From: Celeribacter baekdonensis B30
GTDB taxonomy: Bacteria; Pseudomonadota; Alphaproteobacteria; Rhodobacterales; Rhodobacteraceae
DNA length: 64,000 bases
NCBI RefSeq assembly: GCF_000299875.1
Contig: NZ_AMRK01000001.1
Span: 496,001 to 560,000 of the forward strand
Reading direction: 5' to 3'
Positions 8,795-19,186 of this stretch are shown here, piece after piece. Position 1 is the first letter of the stretch, and the number at the start of each line of letters is the position of its first letter. Made by a program: the position numbers and the translations under genes. A model generated the notes under the pieces. The model did no database searches. It was not told the DNA's origin and saw only the letters and a list, made by a program, of their open reading frames with translations.

Positions 8795-9834
8795 TGTGGG
8801 TGAGGTTGGCGAGCGCTGCATGTGCGGCCTTGCTGGCTTTGAGCGCGCCAGCCTCATCTGCGGATGAGCTTATGGCGCGCGTTCTTTCCTTTTCCGATCT
8901 CAACACCTGGGCCGAGGATGATCATGCCGCGGCCCTTGCGGTGTTTCGCGACACTTGTGACTTGATCGACGGCGACGAGTGGCCGCAACTGTGTAAACTT
9001 GCCGCCACGCCGATCAATGCACGTGGCTTTTTTGAACTGTTTTTTCGTCCTGTTTTGATCGAAGACGGCGCAGATCCGATGTTCACTGGCTATTTCGAAC
9101 CCGAGTTGCGCGGCGCACGCTCTCCTGATGGCCCCTACCGTTACCCCATTTACCGCCTGCCCCCGGACCGCGTCTCCGGCGCGCCTTATCTGAGCCGTCG
9201 CGATATTTCCGACGGGGCTTTGGCCGGACGTGGGCTTGAGATTGCCTGGGTCGATGATCCGGTCGAACTGTTTTTCCTGCAGGTCCAAGGCTCTGGCCGC
9301 ATCCGCCTCACAGATGGCTCCACCATTCGGATTGGTTATGCGGGACACAACGGCTATAATTATCGCTCCATCGGTCAGGAATTGATCCGGCGCGGCACCT
9401 ATGAACCGCATCAGGTTTCGGCCAAGGTCATTCAAAATTGGGTGCGGCGCAATCCGGTCGAGGGTCAGGACCTCTTGAATTTCAATCCCTCCTACGTCTT
9501 CTTTCGTGAATTGCCGCGCTTGCCTGCCGACAAAGGTCCGATCGGGGCCATGCACCGTTCGATCACGCCGATGCGCTCTATCGCTGTGGACCCGGCCTTT
9601 GTGCCTTTGGGGGCCCCCGTTTGGGTGGAAAAGGACGGTGCCACCCCCTTGCGCCGCCTGATGATTGCCCAAGACACTGGCTCGGCCATCAAAGGCGCAC
9701 AGCGCGCCGATATCTTTTTCGGATCTGGCGCGGCAGCGGGGGATTTGGCGGGGCAAATCCGCGATCCCGGACGTATGGTCGTCCTGATGCCAATCCAAAT
9801 CGCCTTTGGCCTTGAAGAAAAGGCCAAGGGATGA
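8794..9834 (+). CDS. mltA: Membrane-bound lytic murein transglycosylase A (MltA)
   Basis: Cleaves the peptidoglycan glycan strand to 1,6-anhydromuropeptides in the periplasm. The 346-residue protein starts with a signal peptide (hydrophobic 3-20, probable cleavage after SAPASS). It has the MltA barrel (FTGYFEPELRGARSPDGPYRYPIYRLP; FFLQVQGSGRIRLTDG; GHNGYNYRSIG) and the 3D domain with the catalytic Asp in AQDTGSAIKGAQRADIFFGSG. No lipobox cysteine is visible, so it may be soluble or secreted rather than a lipoprotein. Overlaps both neighbours by 1-4 nt. Confidence 0.94.
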   Translation: MWVRLASAACAALLALSAPASSADELMARVLSFSDLNTWAEDDHAAALAVFRDTCDLIDGDEWPQLCKLAATPINARGFFELFFRPVLIEDGADPMFTGYFEPELRGARSPDGPYRYPIYRLPPDRVSGAPYLSRRDISDGALAGRGLEIAWVDDPVELFFLQVQGSGRIRLTDGSTIRIGYAGHNGYNYRSIGQELIRRGTYEPHQVSAKVIQNWVRRNPVEGQDLLNFNPSYVFFRELPRLPADKGPIGAMHRSITPMRSIAVDPAFVPLGAPVWVEKDGATPLRRLMIAQDTGSAIKGAQRADIFFGSGAAAGDLAGQIRDPGRMVVLMPIQIAFGLEEKAKG

Positions 9835-10451
9835 CCCGTAAACGCAAACCCGGCACTTCCCCTCTTACGGAAGAGGATCAAACTCTTTGGGATTTGGTCA
9901 AGAAGACTGCGAAACCCATTCATGGCGCGCGTCCACCCGCGCCGATTGCCCGTCCGGTCAAACCCAAAGCATCGGCCCCCATCACCCCGCGCGACGTTGC
10001 TCGCGACATTCAGCTTTTCGAACTCGAAATTGGCCGTCACGCCAAGGTGGAAAAAGGCCATAACCTTGCGCCCACCCTGACTGAGCGTTTGGCACAAGCG
10101 CCGCTGCGGATGGACCGCAAACATTTCACCAAAATGCGCAAAGGCAAGGTCTCGCCAGAGGCCCGTATCGACCTTCACGGCATGACCATGGCCCAGGCAC
10201 ATCCAGCGCTCACCCGGTTTATCCTTGCGGCTTGTGCAATGGATCGGCGGCTTGTGTTGGTTATCACCGGCAAGGGCAAACATCGCGACGATGAAGGCCC
10301 AATCCCGGTGCGCAAAGGTGTTTTGAAGCATCAGGTGCCGCATTGGCTGCAAACACCGCCCCTGCGTGAGGCGGTGTTACAGGTCGCCGAGGCGCATTTG
10401 AAACATGGTGGGTCCGGGGCCTATTACGTCTACCTCAGACGGCAAAAATAG
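9831..10451 (+). CDS. Smr-domain endonuclease-like protein
   Basis: The 206-residue protein has a basic, Pro-rich N-terminal half and a C-terminal Smr domain: RIDLHGMTMAQAHPALTRFILAA, LVLVITGKGKH, and VLKHQVPHWLQTPPLREAVLQVAEAHLKHGGSGAYYVYLRR. Smr domains bind or nick nucleic acids; the LDLHG-type and TGKG motifs are present (LHGMT, ITGKGKH). Overlaps the mltA stop by 4 nt and ends 9 nt from the convergent hslU stop. Exact substrate unknown. Confidence 0.88.
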   Translation: MTRKRKPGTSPLTEEDQTLWDLVKKTAKPIHGARPPAPIARPVKPKASAPITPRDVARDIQLFELEIGRHAKVEKGHNLAPTLTERLAQAPLRMDRKHFTKMRKGKVSPEARIDLHGMTMAQAHPALTRFILAACAMDRRLVLVITGKGKHRDDEGPIPVRKGVLKHQVPHWLQTPPLREAVLQVAEAHLKHGGSGAYYVYLRRQK

Positions 10452-10460
10452 CCCCAAACC

Positions 10461-11765
10461 TCAGAGCATATAGCGGCTTACATCGACCTCTTTGGCCATC
10501 TCGCCGACATGGGTGTGAACATAGGCCTCGTCAATCACGACCTCCTCGCCCCCCCGGTCCGGCGCGCCAAAGGACAGCTCCTCAAACACCCGCTCAACGA
10601 TGGTGTAAAGACGACGTGCGCCGATGTTTTCAACGGCGGTGTTCACCTCTGCGGCCAGCTTTGCGATCGCGGCAATGCCATCTTCGGTAAAGGTTACTTT
10701 GACCTCTTCGGTCGCCATCAAGGCGCTGTATTGCAACGTCAGCGCATTCTCCGTTTCGGTCAAAATCCGAACGAAATCACCCTCTTCCAGCGCCCGCAAT
10801 TCCACTCGGATTGGCAAACGACCTTGCAATTCCGGCAACAAATCCGAAGGCTTAGCGATGTGAAACGCGCCTGATGCGATGAACAGGATGTGATCGGTTT
10901 TCACCGGCCCATGTTTGGTCGACACGGTGGTGCCCTCGATCAAAGGCAACAAATCCCGCTGAACCCCTTCGCGGGACACATCGCCGCCGCGGGCATCCGA
11001 GCGCGCGCAAACCTTGTCGATTTCGTCGATGAACACGATGCCGTTTTCCTGCACCGCCTCCAAGGCCACGCGCGTCACGGTCTCGTCGTCCAAAAGCTTA
11101 TCGGCCTCTTCCGAGATCAACAGATCATAGCTTTCTGCCACCGTGACCTTCTTTTTTACCGTGCGTCCGCCAAAGGCTTTGCCAAAAATATCGCCGAGAT
11201 TCATCATCCCGCCCATTTGTGGCTGACCAGGCACCTCAAACATCCCTGCGGGTGTGCCGCTGTCTTGCACCTCGATCTCAATTACGGTTGCATCCAATTC
11301 GCCCGCGCGCAGTTTTTTGCGAAACATCTCCCGCGTCTGCTCGCGGGCATCCGTCCCGGCAATCGCTTCGATGACGCGATCTTCGGCGGCGCTAAAGGCT
11401 TTCGCCTTCACATCATCGCGCATGTATTCGCGGGTCTGCGCAATCGCCGCATCGACCAGATCACGTACAATCTGTTCCACATCGCGGCCAACATAGCCGA
11501 CTTCGGTGAATTTCGTTGCTTCGACTTTGACAAATGGCGCTTTCGCCAGTCTCGCCAAACGCCGCGAAATCTCGGTTTTGCCGACGCCGGTGGGCCCGAT
11601 CATCAGGATATTCTTCGGATAGACCTCATCACGGATGTCATCGGCCAAGTGTTTGCGGCGCCACCGATTGCGCAACGCCACAGCAACCGCGCGTTTGGCG
11701 TCATTTTGACCGATGATATAGCGGTCCAGCTCAGAAACAATTTCACGGGGAGTCAGGTCAGTCAT
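10461..11765 (-). CDS. hslU: HslU ATPase subunit of the HslUV protease
   Basis: AAA+ unfoldase feeding the HslV peptidase. The 434-residue protein starts [33 protein letters not shown]. It has the Walker A GPTGVGKT (57-64), the I-domain insertion, Walker B FIDEIDKV, the pore-adjacent region and the C-terminal tail VDVSRYML that docks into HslV. ATG 11765 overlaps the hslV stop by 4 nt. Confidence 0.97.
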   Translation of the reverse strand: MTDLTPREIVSELDRYIIGQNDAKRAVAVALRNRWRRKHLADDIRDEVYPKNILMIGPTGVGKTEISRRLARLAKAPFVKVEATKFTEVGYVGRDVEQIVRDLVDAAIAQTREYMRDDVKAKAFSAAEDRVIEAIAGTDAREQTREMFRKKLRAGELDATVIEIEVQDSGTPAGMFEVPGQPQMGGMMNLGDIFGKAFGGRTVKKKVTVAESYDLLISEEADKLLDDETVTRVALEAVQENGIVFIDEIDKVCARSDARGGDVSREGVQRDLLPLIEGTTVSTKHGPVKTDHILFIASGAFHIAKPSDLLPELQGRLPIRVELRALEEGDFVRILTETENALTLQYSALMATEEVKVTFTEDGIAAIAKLAAEVNTAVENIGARRLYTIVERVFEELSFGAPDRGGEEVVIDEAYVHTHVGEMAKEVDVSRYML

Positions 11766-12319
11766 TTTGAAATCTTCTCAACCGTCAGGTTGCCATTGGT
11801 ATAAACACAGATGTCAGAGGCAATTTTCATCGCCTCACGGGCAATCGTTTCGGCATCCTTATCGGTGGACATCAAGCCGCGCGCGGCCGCCAATGCGAAA
11901 TTCCCGCCCGATCCAATCGCCGCGATGTCATGTTCGGGTTCCAAAACGTCGCCCGCCCCGGTGACCACCAAAAGCGCATCGCCATCGGTCACGATCAACA
12001 TCGCCTCAAGTTTTGAGAGATATTTGTCCGTACGCCAATCTTTCGCCAATTCAACACAAGCCCGCGCCAATTGACCAGGGCTGGCCTCCAGTTTGGTTTC
12101 TAGCCGTTCCAAAAGCGTAAACGCATCGGCCGTCGATCCGGCGAATCCCGCGACAACCTCATGTCCACCGGGCTTCAATCGCCGCACCTTGCGCGCAGTG
12201 CCCTTGATCACGGTTTGGCCCAGGCTCACCTGCCCATCCCCCGCGATCACAACTTTACCCCCACGCCGCACGCCAATAATCGTCGTGCCGTGCCATCCGG
12301 GAAACTCTTCTCTCGACAT
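11762..12319 (-). CDS. hslV: HslV peptidase subunit (ClpQ)
   Basis: Threonine peptidase of HslUV. The 185-residue precursor has a short propeptide ending WHG before the catalytic [23 protein letters not shown] (Thr12 becomes the N-terminus), and [14 protein letters not shown] and [11 protein letters not shown] further on. A family-typical propeptide-bearing form in Rhodobacterales. Upstream gap of 108 bp contains the trxA terminator. Confidence 0.96.
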   Translation of the reverse strand: MSREEFPGWHGTTIIGVRRGGKVVIAGDGQVSLGQTVIKGTARKVRRLKPGGHEVVAGFAGSTADAFTLLERLETKLEASPGQLARACVELAKDWRTDKYLSKLEAMLIVTDGDALLVVTGAGDVLEPEHDIAAIGSGGNFALAAARGLMSTDKDAETIAREAMKIASDICVYTNGNLTVEKISK

Positions 12320-12381
12320 CGGTTTTCCTTTCGCTTCGTGGTTATATGAGCGCGCGACCCGCTTGGCGCAACCCGGCCACG

Positions 12382-12405
12382 AAAAAGGGCGCCAAGCGGC
12401 GCCCT
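12382..12405 (-). terminator. rho-independent terminator of trxA
   Basis: On the reverse strand AGGGCGCC-GCTT-GGCGCCCT, an 8-bp perfect stem followed by TTTT, 23 nt beyond the trxA stop codon. Confidence 0.85.
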
Positions 12406-12427
12406 AAATTCGTAATTTTAGCCAAAC

Positions 12428-12748
12428 TCAAACAGCTTCGGCGATCCAACCGGCCAATGCGGCTTTCGGCGCTGCGCCGATTTTGTTGGAAATCACTTCG
12501 CCGTCTTTGAACATGAACAAGGCCGGGATCGAACGCACGCCAAATTGCGCCGGGGCGTTCGGGTTTTCGTCCACGTTCACTTTGACGATTTTGACTTTGC
12601 CTTCGTACTCATTGGAAAGTTCTTCGAGGGACGGGCCGATTTGTTTGCACGGGCCGCACCATTCCGCCCAGAAATCCACAACAACGGGGATGTCTGAATT
12701 GAGAACTTCGGATGCGAAAGTGTCATCGCTTACTTTAACAGTCGCCAT
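12428..12748 (-). CDS. trxA: Thioredoxin 1
   Basis: Cytosolic disulfide reductase. The 106-residue protein has the WCGPC active site (Cys31, Cys34), [61 protein letters not shown], with the cis-proline SIP. ATG 12748 chosen because AGGAG lies 8 nt before it; the longer frame to 12802 runs into the addA end. Lies 57 nt after addA, ending with its own terminator. Confidence 0.96.
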   Translation of the reverse strand: MATVKVSDDTFASEVLNSDIPVVVDFWAEWCGPCKQIGPSLEELSNEYEGKVKIVKVNVDENPNAPAQFGVRSIPALFMFKDGEVISNKIGAAPKAALAGWIAEAV

Positions 12749-12805
12749 GGGGCTTCTCCTGAATGCTGAACTTGACCGAAAACCTATGGCTTGTACGGCC
12801 AAAGA

Positions 12806-15800
12806 TCAAGATGTGGCGGTTCGATGCAAAGCTGACATCACGATGTCGAGAGGCACCATGGTAAGTTCCGCCGTGCGCGTCCAAAGGATCGCGGTTTCAA
12901 TCTCTCTATCCGGGTAAATCAGCGCCATCGCCTCGGCATAGGCACCCAATTGCCGCAATAATCCCTCCGGGATGTCTCCGGATTGCTCTGGGATCACCGC
13001 ATTGGATTTGTAGTCGATGATTTGCACCCGGTCGGGCATGATGATGAGTCTGTCGATGATCCCATGGATCACCTGACCGCCCTTTGTGGAAAGTTGCGAT
13101 GTATAGGGCACCTCCGCCAAGGAATTGGCCCCAAACACATCCCAGTCATAAGACGCATTGAGCACGCCAAGCGCTTCCTCCAACAGATCACCGATCTCAT
13201 CATCAAGCGCGGCGTTCTCACATGTGGTCAAAACGTGATGCGCCACTTGCGCCCGGCGATCTGGCGCGACCTCTGGTAGGATTTCAATCAAGCGGTGAAG
13301 CTGACTTCCGCGCCGCATCGCGGCCTCTTGGTCCAAAACATTCGCTTCACCGGGCAGGGCTTTGGCACCGCCAAGATCAGACGGGGACAGAACTGCGGTG
13401 GCCAAGTCCGGTTCTGGTGCGGGAAAGTGACACCAATCCGGCAAAACAGGCGGCATTTGTTTGGCGCGCACTTCCCCGGTTTGTGGAGTAGGCCAGTCGC
13501 CATAGGCATAGCGATCCACTTCAAAATCGCCAAAATCGACCTTTTGCGTTGGCAACTCTGCCAAGCCGCGTCGTACAAGGTTATACCAACTGTCCGCCGC
13601 CTCTTTTTCCTCGCCTGCCCCGCAGACCACAAGCCACTTTTCCGCGCGTGTCATCGCCACATATAAAAGCCGACGATCTTCTTCTAAATCTGCCATTTTC
13701 AGGCGGTTTAGGCTCTGTTTTACCACATCAGACCGCTGTTCTTTCGGTCCCTTCCAAACCACCTGACCACTGTCCGGTTCGATAAATTCATCCCGCGTTT
13801 CGCGAAGAGATTTTAACGTGTCTGGCAGGATCACAATTGGCGCTTCCAACCCTTTGGACCCATGTGCCGTCATAACCCGAACAAGGTTTGAGGTCTCATC
13901 CAAAACGCGTTTAAGTTGAATATCCTGCGCCTCAAGCCAGGCGATAAACCCGGTGAGGCTTGGCGTTTCCGAGGTCTCATAGGCCCGTGCTTGATACAAC
14001 AGGGCGTCAATCCCATCCTCGGCCTCTTTGCCCAAGCGCGCGATAAAATTTTGTCGTCCGTTGTGACGAATTAAAATCCGTTCAATCAGATCGTAAGGCC
14101 GTAAAAAATCGGAAGTTTGGCGCAAATCCTCAAGAATTTCAAAGGTCTCCGGCCATTCTGCCCGTCTTTCGTAGAGCGCACGCCAAAGCGTGATCGTGGT
14201 GCGCCCATGGGCCAACTGATAAAGATCACGCTCGGACCAATTGAACAAAGGTGATTTCAACGCCTCGGCCAAAGCCAAATCATCGTCCTGCAAAGACAGA
14301 AATGCCAAAAGCGAACGGATATCTTTCACCGCGAGTTCGTCGTTCAACGTTAGACGATCCGCCCCTGCCACGGGAATGCGAGCCGGGTGGGATTTCAGCG
14401 TCCGTAAAATCCGACCAAACAACTCTGACCGACTGCGCACAAGGATCATAATGTCGCCTGGTGTCACGGGACGACCTGCGCCATTTTTATCAGGAATTGA
14501 GCCGGATTCGAGAAGGTTTGCAACAAAATCCGCCACCCTCTGCGCCAGCCGTGCGGAGTGATGTTCGGGTGTGATAATATCCACCGGATTTTCCCAATCC
14601 TCGGGATCATCGGGGCCCTTTTCCGGTTCGATCAAAGGCCAAAGATCCACCCGTCCCGGAATGTCGTCAAAAAACGCAATATGCTCCGTTGTACCGCCAA
14701 CGCCGACGCCTTCACTGGCGCGAAACACCTCATCCGTGGCCGACAGGATCGCACGCGAAGAACGAAAGGAATACTGCAACGCAAGGTCTTGCAGCGGTTG
14801 GCCCACGGCCGCCAAACGGTCGCCAAAATGCGCTTTCATCTTGTCGAATGCCTCAGGGGCCGCGCCTTGAAATGAATAAATCGACTGTTTGTGATCCCCA
14901 ACCACAAAGATCGTGCGCGTCACATCCGCACGCGCGCCCTCTCCTGCGGTAAATTCACCCGCCAAAAGCTGCACAACCCTCCATTGATCCGGGCTGGTGT
15001 CTTGCGCTTCATCGACAAGGATGTGATCAATTCCGCCATCAAGGCGATAGAGCACCCATTGCGACACGTTTGAGATCGACAACAAATCCCGCGCGCGTCG
15101 GATCATGTCGTCAAAATCCAAAAGCCCAAGCTGCGCTTTGCGCTCCAAATAGGGCGGCAAGACCGCGCGCGCCAATTGATGCAGCGCCCAAGTTCGCCGG
15201 GCGTCATAGAGGCCAAAGACTCTCGGACGCACCGCCTCGATCCGCTTCATGAACGCTTCCAGTTGATGAAACGCGTCGGGATGCGCATCAATCAGTTTGC
15301 GTGTTGGAAAGCTCGAATGCTGTGCATAGAATTTTGAAACATGTGGATTCTTACTTGTCTCCCCGGACAAAAGCTTTTGGCAACAGGCCTCGATCATCGT
15401 CACAGAAGGCTCTGATCCAGCCCAAAATCGAAAAAGCGGGGCCAGTTTTTCATCCGCTTTTGTGGAACCCTCTAAAAGTGCTGCAACCGAACTAAACATC
15501 TCCTGCTCGCCGCCCATGAAGGCTTCGGCGATTGATGCCCTCTCATCATAGCCCTCTGGCAGGTCAAACCAGGACCAAATCTCTGCCTCACTGCGCGTCG
15601 GCAAAAAGCCCTCTCGTTTAGCGACAATTCGGAGTGCCAAATCCGTCAAATCCAGATCGTTGACATAAACTGCGGCTGCGTCGATCACGCCACGCGCCGG
15701 TCCCAATGCCAACTCATCCAAAATGTCGGCCACCATTCGCCGGGATTGGCGTTCGTCCATTTCCTTGAACTGGGGAGAAACGCCGGCTTCCAGCGGAAAT

Positions 15801-16201
15801 CGCCGTAAAAGCGCGCTGCAAAACGAGTGGATGGTTTGAATTTTCAATCCGCCCGGCGTTTCTACCGCGCGCGCAAACAGGGTGCGCGCGTGCCGTAGGG
15901 TCTCGGCATCCAGAACCTTTCCAGGCGCGAGTATTGTCAACTCGCCGATCAACTCCGCATCGGGCAGCATTGCCCAACCACCCAGTCGCGCGAACAGCCG
16001 GTTTTGCATCTCTGCGGCGGCCGCCTTGGTGTAGGTCAAACACAAAATATGTTGCGGTGGCGTGCCATCCAACAACAGTCGCGCCACGCGGTCGGTCAGC
16101 ACCTTGGTCTTGCCTGATCCCGCATTCGCGGAAAGCCAAGTGGACATGTCCGGCTGTGCCGCCATGATTTGGCGTTGGGTCGCCTCATTGAGCGCACTCA
16201 T
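12806..16201 (-). CDS. addA: AddA helicase-nuclease subunit, double-strand break repair
   Basis: UvrD-like helicase with a C-terminal RecB-family nuclease; with AddB it resects DNA ends for RecA. The 1131-residue protein has Walker A ANAGSGKT (25-32), the DFDDMIRRARDLL and HILVDEAQDTSPDQWRVVQLL Walker B region, VVGDHKQSIYSFQGA, VRVMTAHGSKGLEAPIVILPD, LLYVAMTRAEKWLVV, and the nuclease motif QIIDYKSNAV near the C-terminus. Start ATG 16201 overlaps the addB stop by 4 nt. Confidence 0.96.
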   Translation of the reverse strand: MSALNEATQRQIMAAQPDMSTWLSANAGSGKTKVLTDRVARLLLDGTPPQHILCLTYTKAAAAEMQNRLFARLGGWAMLPDAELIGELTILAPGKVLDAETLRHARTLFARAVETPGGLKIQTIHSFCSALLRRFPLEAGVSPQFKEMDERQSRRMVADILDELALGPARGVIDAAAVYVNDLDLTDLALRIVAKREGFLPTRSEAEIWSWFDLPEGYDERASIAEAFMGGEQEMFSSVAALLEGSTKADEKLAPLFRFWAGSEPSVTMIEACCQKLLSGETSKNPHVSKFYAQHSSFPTRKLIDAHPDAFHQLEAFMKRIEAVRPRVFGLYDARRTWALHQLARAVLPPYLERKAQLGLLDFDDMIRRARDLLSISNVSQWVLYRLDGGIDHILVDEAQDTSPDQWRVVQLLAGEFTAGEGARADVTRTIFVVGDHKQSIYSFQGAAPEAFDKMKAHFGDRLAAVGQPLQDLALQYSFRSSRAILSATDEVFRASEGVGVGGTTEHIAFFDDIPGRVDLWPLIEPEKGPDDPEDWENPVDIITPEHHSARLAQRVADFVANLLESGSIPDKNGAGRPVTPGDIMILVRSRSELFGRILRTLKSHPARIPVAGADRLTLNDELAVKDIRSLLAFLSLQDDDLALAEALKSPLFNWSERDLYQLAHGRTTITLWRALYERRAEWPETFEILEDLRQTSDFLRPYDLIERILIRHNGRQNFIARLGKEAEDGIDALLYQARAYETSETPSLTGFIAWLEAQDIQLKRVLDETSNLVRVMTAHGSKGLEAPIVILPDTLKSLRETRDEFIEPDSGQVVWKGPKEQRSDVVKQSLNRLKMADLEEDRRLLYVAMTRAEKWLVVCGAGEEKEAADSWYNLVRRGLAELPTQKVDFGDFEVDRYAYGDWPTPQTGEVRAKQMPPVLPDWCHFPAPEPDLATAVLSPSDLGGAKALPGEANVLDQEAAMRRGSQLHRLIEILPEVAPDRRAQVAHHVLTTCENAALDDEIGDLLEEALGVLNASYDWDVFGANSLAEVPYTSQLSTKGGQVIHGIIDRLIIMPDRVQIIDYKSNAVIPEQSGDIPEGLLRQLGAYAEAMALIYPDREIETAILWTRTAELTMVPLDIVMSALHRTATS

Positions 16202-19176
16202 TGCAAATCCTCCGGCACAGGCTCATCCGCTTCCGACCATTCACCAAAGCGCGCAAGATGTTCAAAATCGGTTTTGAACCGCACCTTCGCCATCATCCGT
16301 CGCGCGCTATAGCCCGTTTCCGGATCATCGTAATTGCGGATTAGTTCGCGTAGCTTGGCTTGAACCTCTTCGATGTCGCTTTTTTCCAAAGCCAAAGATG
16401 TTTCCGTTAACCCGGAATCAAGCCCCAAATAAGTGACTTCGGTAACCCTTCCTATCGGCAGGTCGTCAAAGCGGCCAGCCTCCAACATTGCCGCCTCCAA
16501 CAACAACTGAATGCTGAAAATCCGCGTTTGGTTTTCCGACGGAGGCCGCCCTGACTTGTAGTCGTAAATCACGAATGTATCGTCGTTTTTGCGATCAATC
16601 CGATCCGCCTTACAGGTCAAGGAAAAATCAATGTCAGAAAAATGCATCGCCCCTTTGACTTCAATTCCCGCAGGTTGCCCCCTGGTCAGACGCATGCGTT
16701 CCTGACGGACCAAACCCTCGGCAATCTTGCGTATCCGACCCAACCACACACGGCGCGCGGAGGGCCAAGCCACTTGATCTTCCAAGACACGCTCGGCCGT
16801 CGCCATGAACCGTGCGAGCGATTGATCGAATGTTTCGTCTGAAATATCAGTCAGATAGCTTTCCATGATCGCGTGAAAAGCGGTGCCTCGCTCGCGCACA
16901 TCGGGGTCCCGGCTCAGCGGATCAAGTTTGTTCAACCGAAGAATACGGTTGGCATAAATGTCATAAGGATCACGGATCAATGTTTCGATCCGTGTCACCG
17001 AAAGCTGTCTTGGGCGTGCCGCAACCGGGGGGCGCGGACTCGGTCGTTTTGCAGGCGGCAAGGTGAAATTGGGTCGATCAAGGTCATCGGCCATCTTGAT
17101 CCAATACGCCCCACGTTTGCGCATGGCGTCAAGAGCGCTCCGACCCTCATCAGACATGCCAGACATCAGGTTTGTCAGTCTGATCAGCCAGCGGGACGCA
17201 ACAGTTTCGGCCTCTGCATCCCGTTTTGCCCGCGTCAATACCACCTCAGGTGCGCCAACAGCCTGTTGAAAATCATGCGCGGAAAGTCCCGTGGCTTGTT
17301 CGGGCGACAATAGCCCGGCTTGTTTGCGCATGTCTCGGCTGAACCACGGATCTTGTCCGGGTGCTTGTGGCCAGATGGTTTCGTTCAACCCAGCCAAAAC
17401 AACCAACTCGGCTCCCAAGGCTCGCGCTTCCAATGTGCCCCAGATCATAACCTGCGGATGCTTTGGCGACGGATCGCGTGCCAATCCCCGACCTAAAACC
17501 GCCCGGAAGAGATCGGCAAAGGCCAACGCATTCATTATGCCGCCAAATTCGGCTTCCCGACGTAAGTCAGAAACAAGTCGCAACACCTCTCGTCCTGCAT
17601 TTTGTCCCCACAGTTCGCGGTCATCCGTGCCTTGTGCCCCCTTTACAAAGAGAGAGGCGACCGACACGAGATGATCAATGTGATCTGCCAAGTCGCGTTC
17701 AGGTGCCACGGCAAGTACGTCCAAAAGATCGGCAATCCAAGCCGCCCATATTTTGCGGACCTCTTTATCCGCTTTTTCTGCTCCAGACGAAATAGCCCAC
17801 TGTAAAAGGCTTTCACGGTCGGGAAACACCACCCCTTTGCGGCGTAGATGCACCTCAAGTTCACGGGTCCACAAAAGGTGATACCCACGTCCCTCGTCGC
17901 CGGTATGTCCGCGCGAGGTCAGCGGATGTTTCAAGAGGACCAGCAGGTCTTCTGAGGACAGTTTGCGTCCCAAAATCCCAACAATATGGCGTAACAGTCG
18001 GCCCGGCGGGGTCTGATTGAGCGGTATCCCGGCGCTGTCATCTGGTGTGATATTCCACCGGCCCAAAAGCGCCGTCACCCGCCGCGCAAGATCGCGATCC
18101 GGTGTGATCATGGCGGCTTTACGCCCGTTTTGTGCTGCCTCACGAAGGATCAAAGCGATGGCATTGGACTCGATCCGCATGTCCGGCGCTTCAATCAAAG
18201 TCATTGCAGAACAGGCAGCGTCTGTATTCTGAAATTCCGGACCTTCTTTCATCCATTGATGAGTCACAGGCGCAGGCCGCAAAGAAAGAGAAATCAACCG
18301 GTTTCGGGTCAAATTCGGGGGAGATACTTGTGCCCAATTTTGAATGTCACCTGACGTTAAGCCAAGCTTTTCGGCCATACGCACAGTGCGCTCTTGCGGG
18401 TGCTCAACGGTGGGGGTGCTCCTGTTCCCCCGCCCTGCAATTTCTTGCCAGACCTCAAGAGGAATATCAAAATCAACCCCGGGCAAAACCACAGCGCCCT
18501 TCGGTTGGCGCGCCACCAATGTCATGAATCGTGCCGTCATTCCACGCGATCCGGTTGAGCCGGCAACAATGATCGGGTGACTTGGCGGGGTCTCGCCCCA
18601 TTTTGTTTCGAGACGATCCACAATCAACCTCAACCGATCTTCCTGACTGGGTTCATGGGCGGCGGTCGGACCAAAATAGTCAAAAATAATCGACAAAAAC
18701 GCCAAAGATTTTTCCCAATGCCCTGAAGCATCCGGGATTTTAAGTGACCTTAACTGTTCTGGTGTCACGCCCTCATCCTGCATTTCGGACAGCAAGGCCG
18801 CGAGGCTATCTGAGAGATCAAACACAGAGGCGCGTGTGGCAAATTGCGGCTCTTGGCGGAGAAAATGCGACACAAGTTGCGACAATTCCAGCCGTCGCCG
18901 GAGTCCGCTGATCGGCATTGGCAGGTCCATGACATCGGGCGATGCCCCTAGCTCTGCAATCAATTTCACCTGCGGCAAAAGCCGGGTTGACCCGTCATCA
19001 AACGCGGACAGGATGTCCTTTTTCATTCGCGATGTGTTCACGAAAATCTGCGTACGCGCCAAAATTTCGGGCGGTGAGTTTCGAAACCGTTCCAAAATCC
19101 CCTGTTTTAACGCCGCCGGATAATTGACGCCGCAGGGCAAACCAAACAGATGTGGCTTCTCGATGGATCCGAACAT
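16198..19176 (-). CDS. addB: AddB subunit, double-strand break repair
   Basis: Partner of AddA: an inactivated helicase fold plus a second RecB-type nuclease. The 992-residue protein reads as the alphaproteobacterial AddB type: N-terminal FGLPCGVNYPAALKQGILERF, IIVAGSTGSRGMTARFM, the APEVVLTRAKRDAEAETVASRWLIRL stretch, RPRQLSVTRIETLIRDPYDIYANRILRL, and the nuclease signature FVIYDYKSGRPPSENQTRIFSIQLLLEA. No canonical Walker A is seen, as expected. Starts 10 nt after the nucleotidyltransferase stop codon. Confidence 0.94.
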   Translation of the reverse strand: MFGSIEKPHLFGLPCGVNYPAALKQGILERFRNSPPEILARTQIFVNTSRMKKDILSAFDDGSTRLLPQVKLIAELGASPDVMDLPMPISGLRRRLELSQLVSHFLRQEPQFATRASVFDLSDSLAALLSEMQDEGVTPEQLRSLKIPDASGHWEKSLAFLSIIFDYFGPTAAHEPSQEDRLRLIVDRLETKWGETPPSHPIIVAGSTGSRGMTARFMTLVARQPKGAVVLPGVDFDIPLEVWQEIAGRGNRSTPTVEHPQERTVRMAEKLGLTSGDIQNWAQVSPPNLTRNRLISLSLRPAPVTHQWMKEGPEFQNTDAACSAMTLIEAPDMRIESNAIALILREAAQNGRKAAMITPDRDLARRVTALLGRWNITPDDSAGIPLNQTPPGRLLRHIVGILGRKLSSEDLLVLLKHPLTSRGHTGDEGRGYHLLWTRELEVHLRRKGVVFPDRESLLQWAISSGAEKADKEVRKIWAAWIADLLDVLAVAPERDLADHIDHLVSVASLFVKGAQGTDDRELWGQNAGREVLRLVSDLRREAEFGGIMNALAFADLFRAVLGRGLARDPSPKHPQVMIWGTLEARALGAELVVLAGLNETIWPQAPGQDPWFSRDMRKQAGLLSPEQATGLSAHDFQQAVGAPEVVLTRAKRDAEAETVASRWLIRLTNLMSGMSDEGRSALDAMRKRGAYWIKMADDLDRPNFTLPPAKRPSPRPPVAARPRQLSVTRIETLIRDPYDIYANRILRLNKLDPLSRDPDVRERGTAFHAIMESYLTDISDETFDQSLARFMATAERVLEDQVAWPSARRVWLGRIRKIAEGLVRQERMRLTRGQPAGIEVKGAMHFSDIDFSLTCKADRIDRKNDDTFVIYDYKSGRPPSENQTRIFSIQLLLEAAMLEAGRFDDLPIGRVTEVTYLGLDSGLTETSLALEKSDIEEVQAKLRELIRNYDDPETGYSARRMMAKVRFKTDFEHLARFGEWSEADEPVPEDLQ

Positions 19177-19186
19177 AATCCGTCCT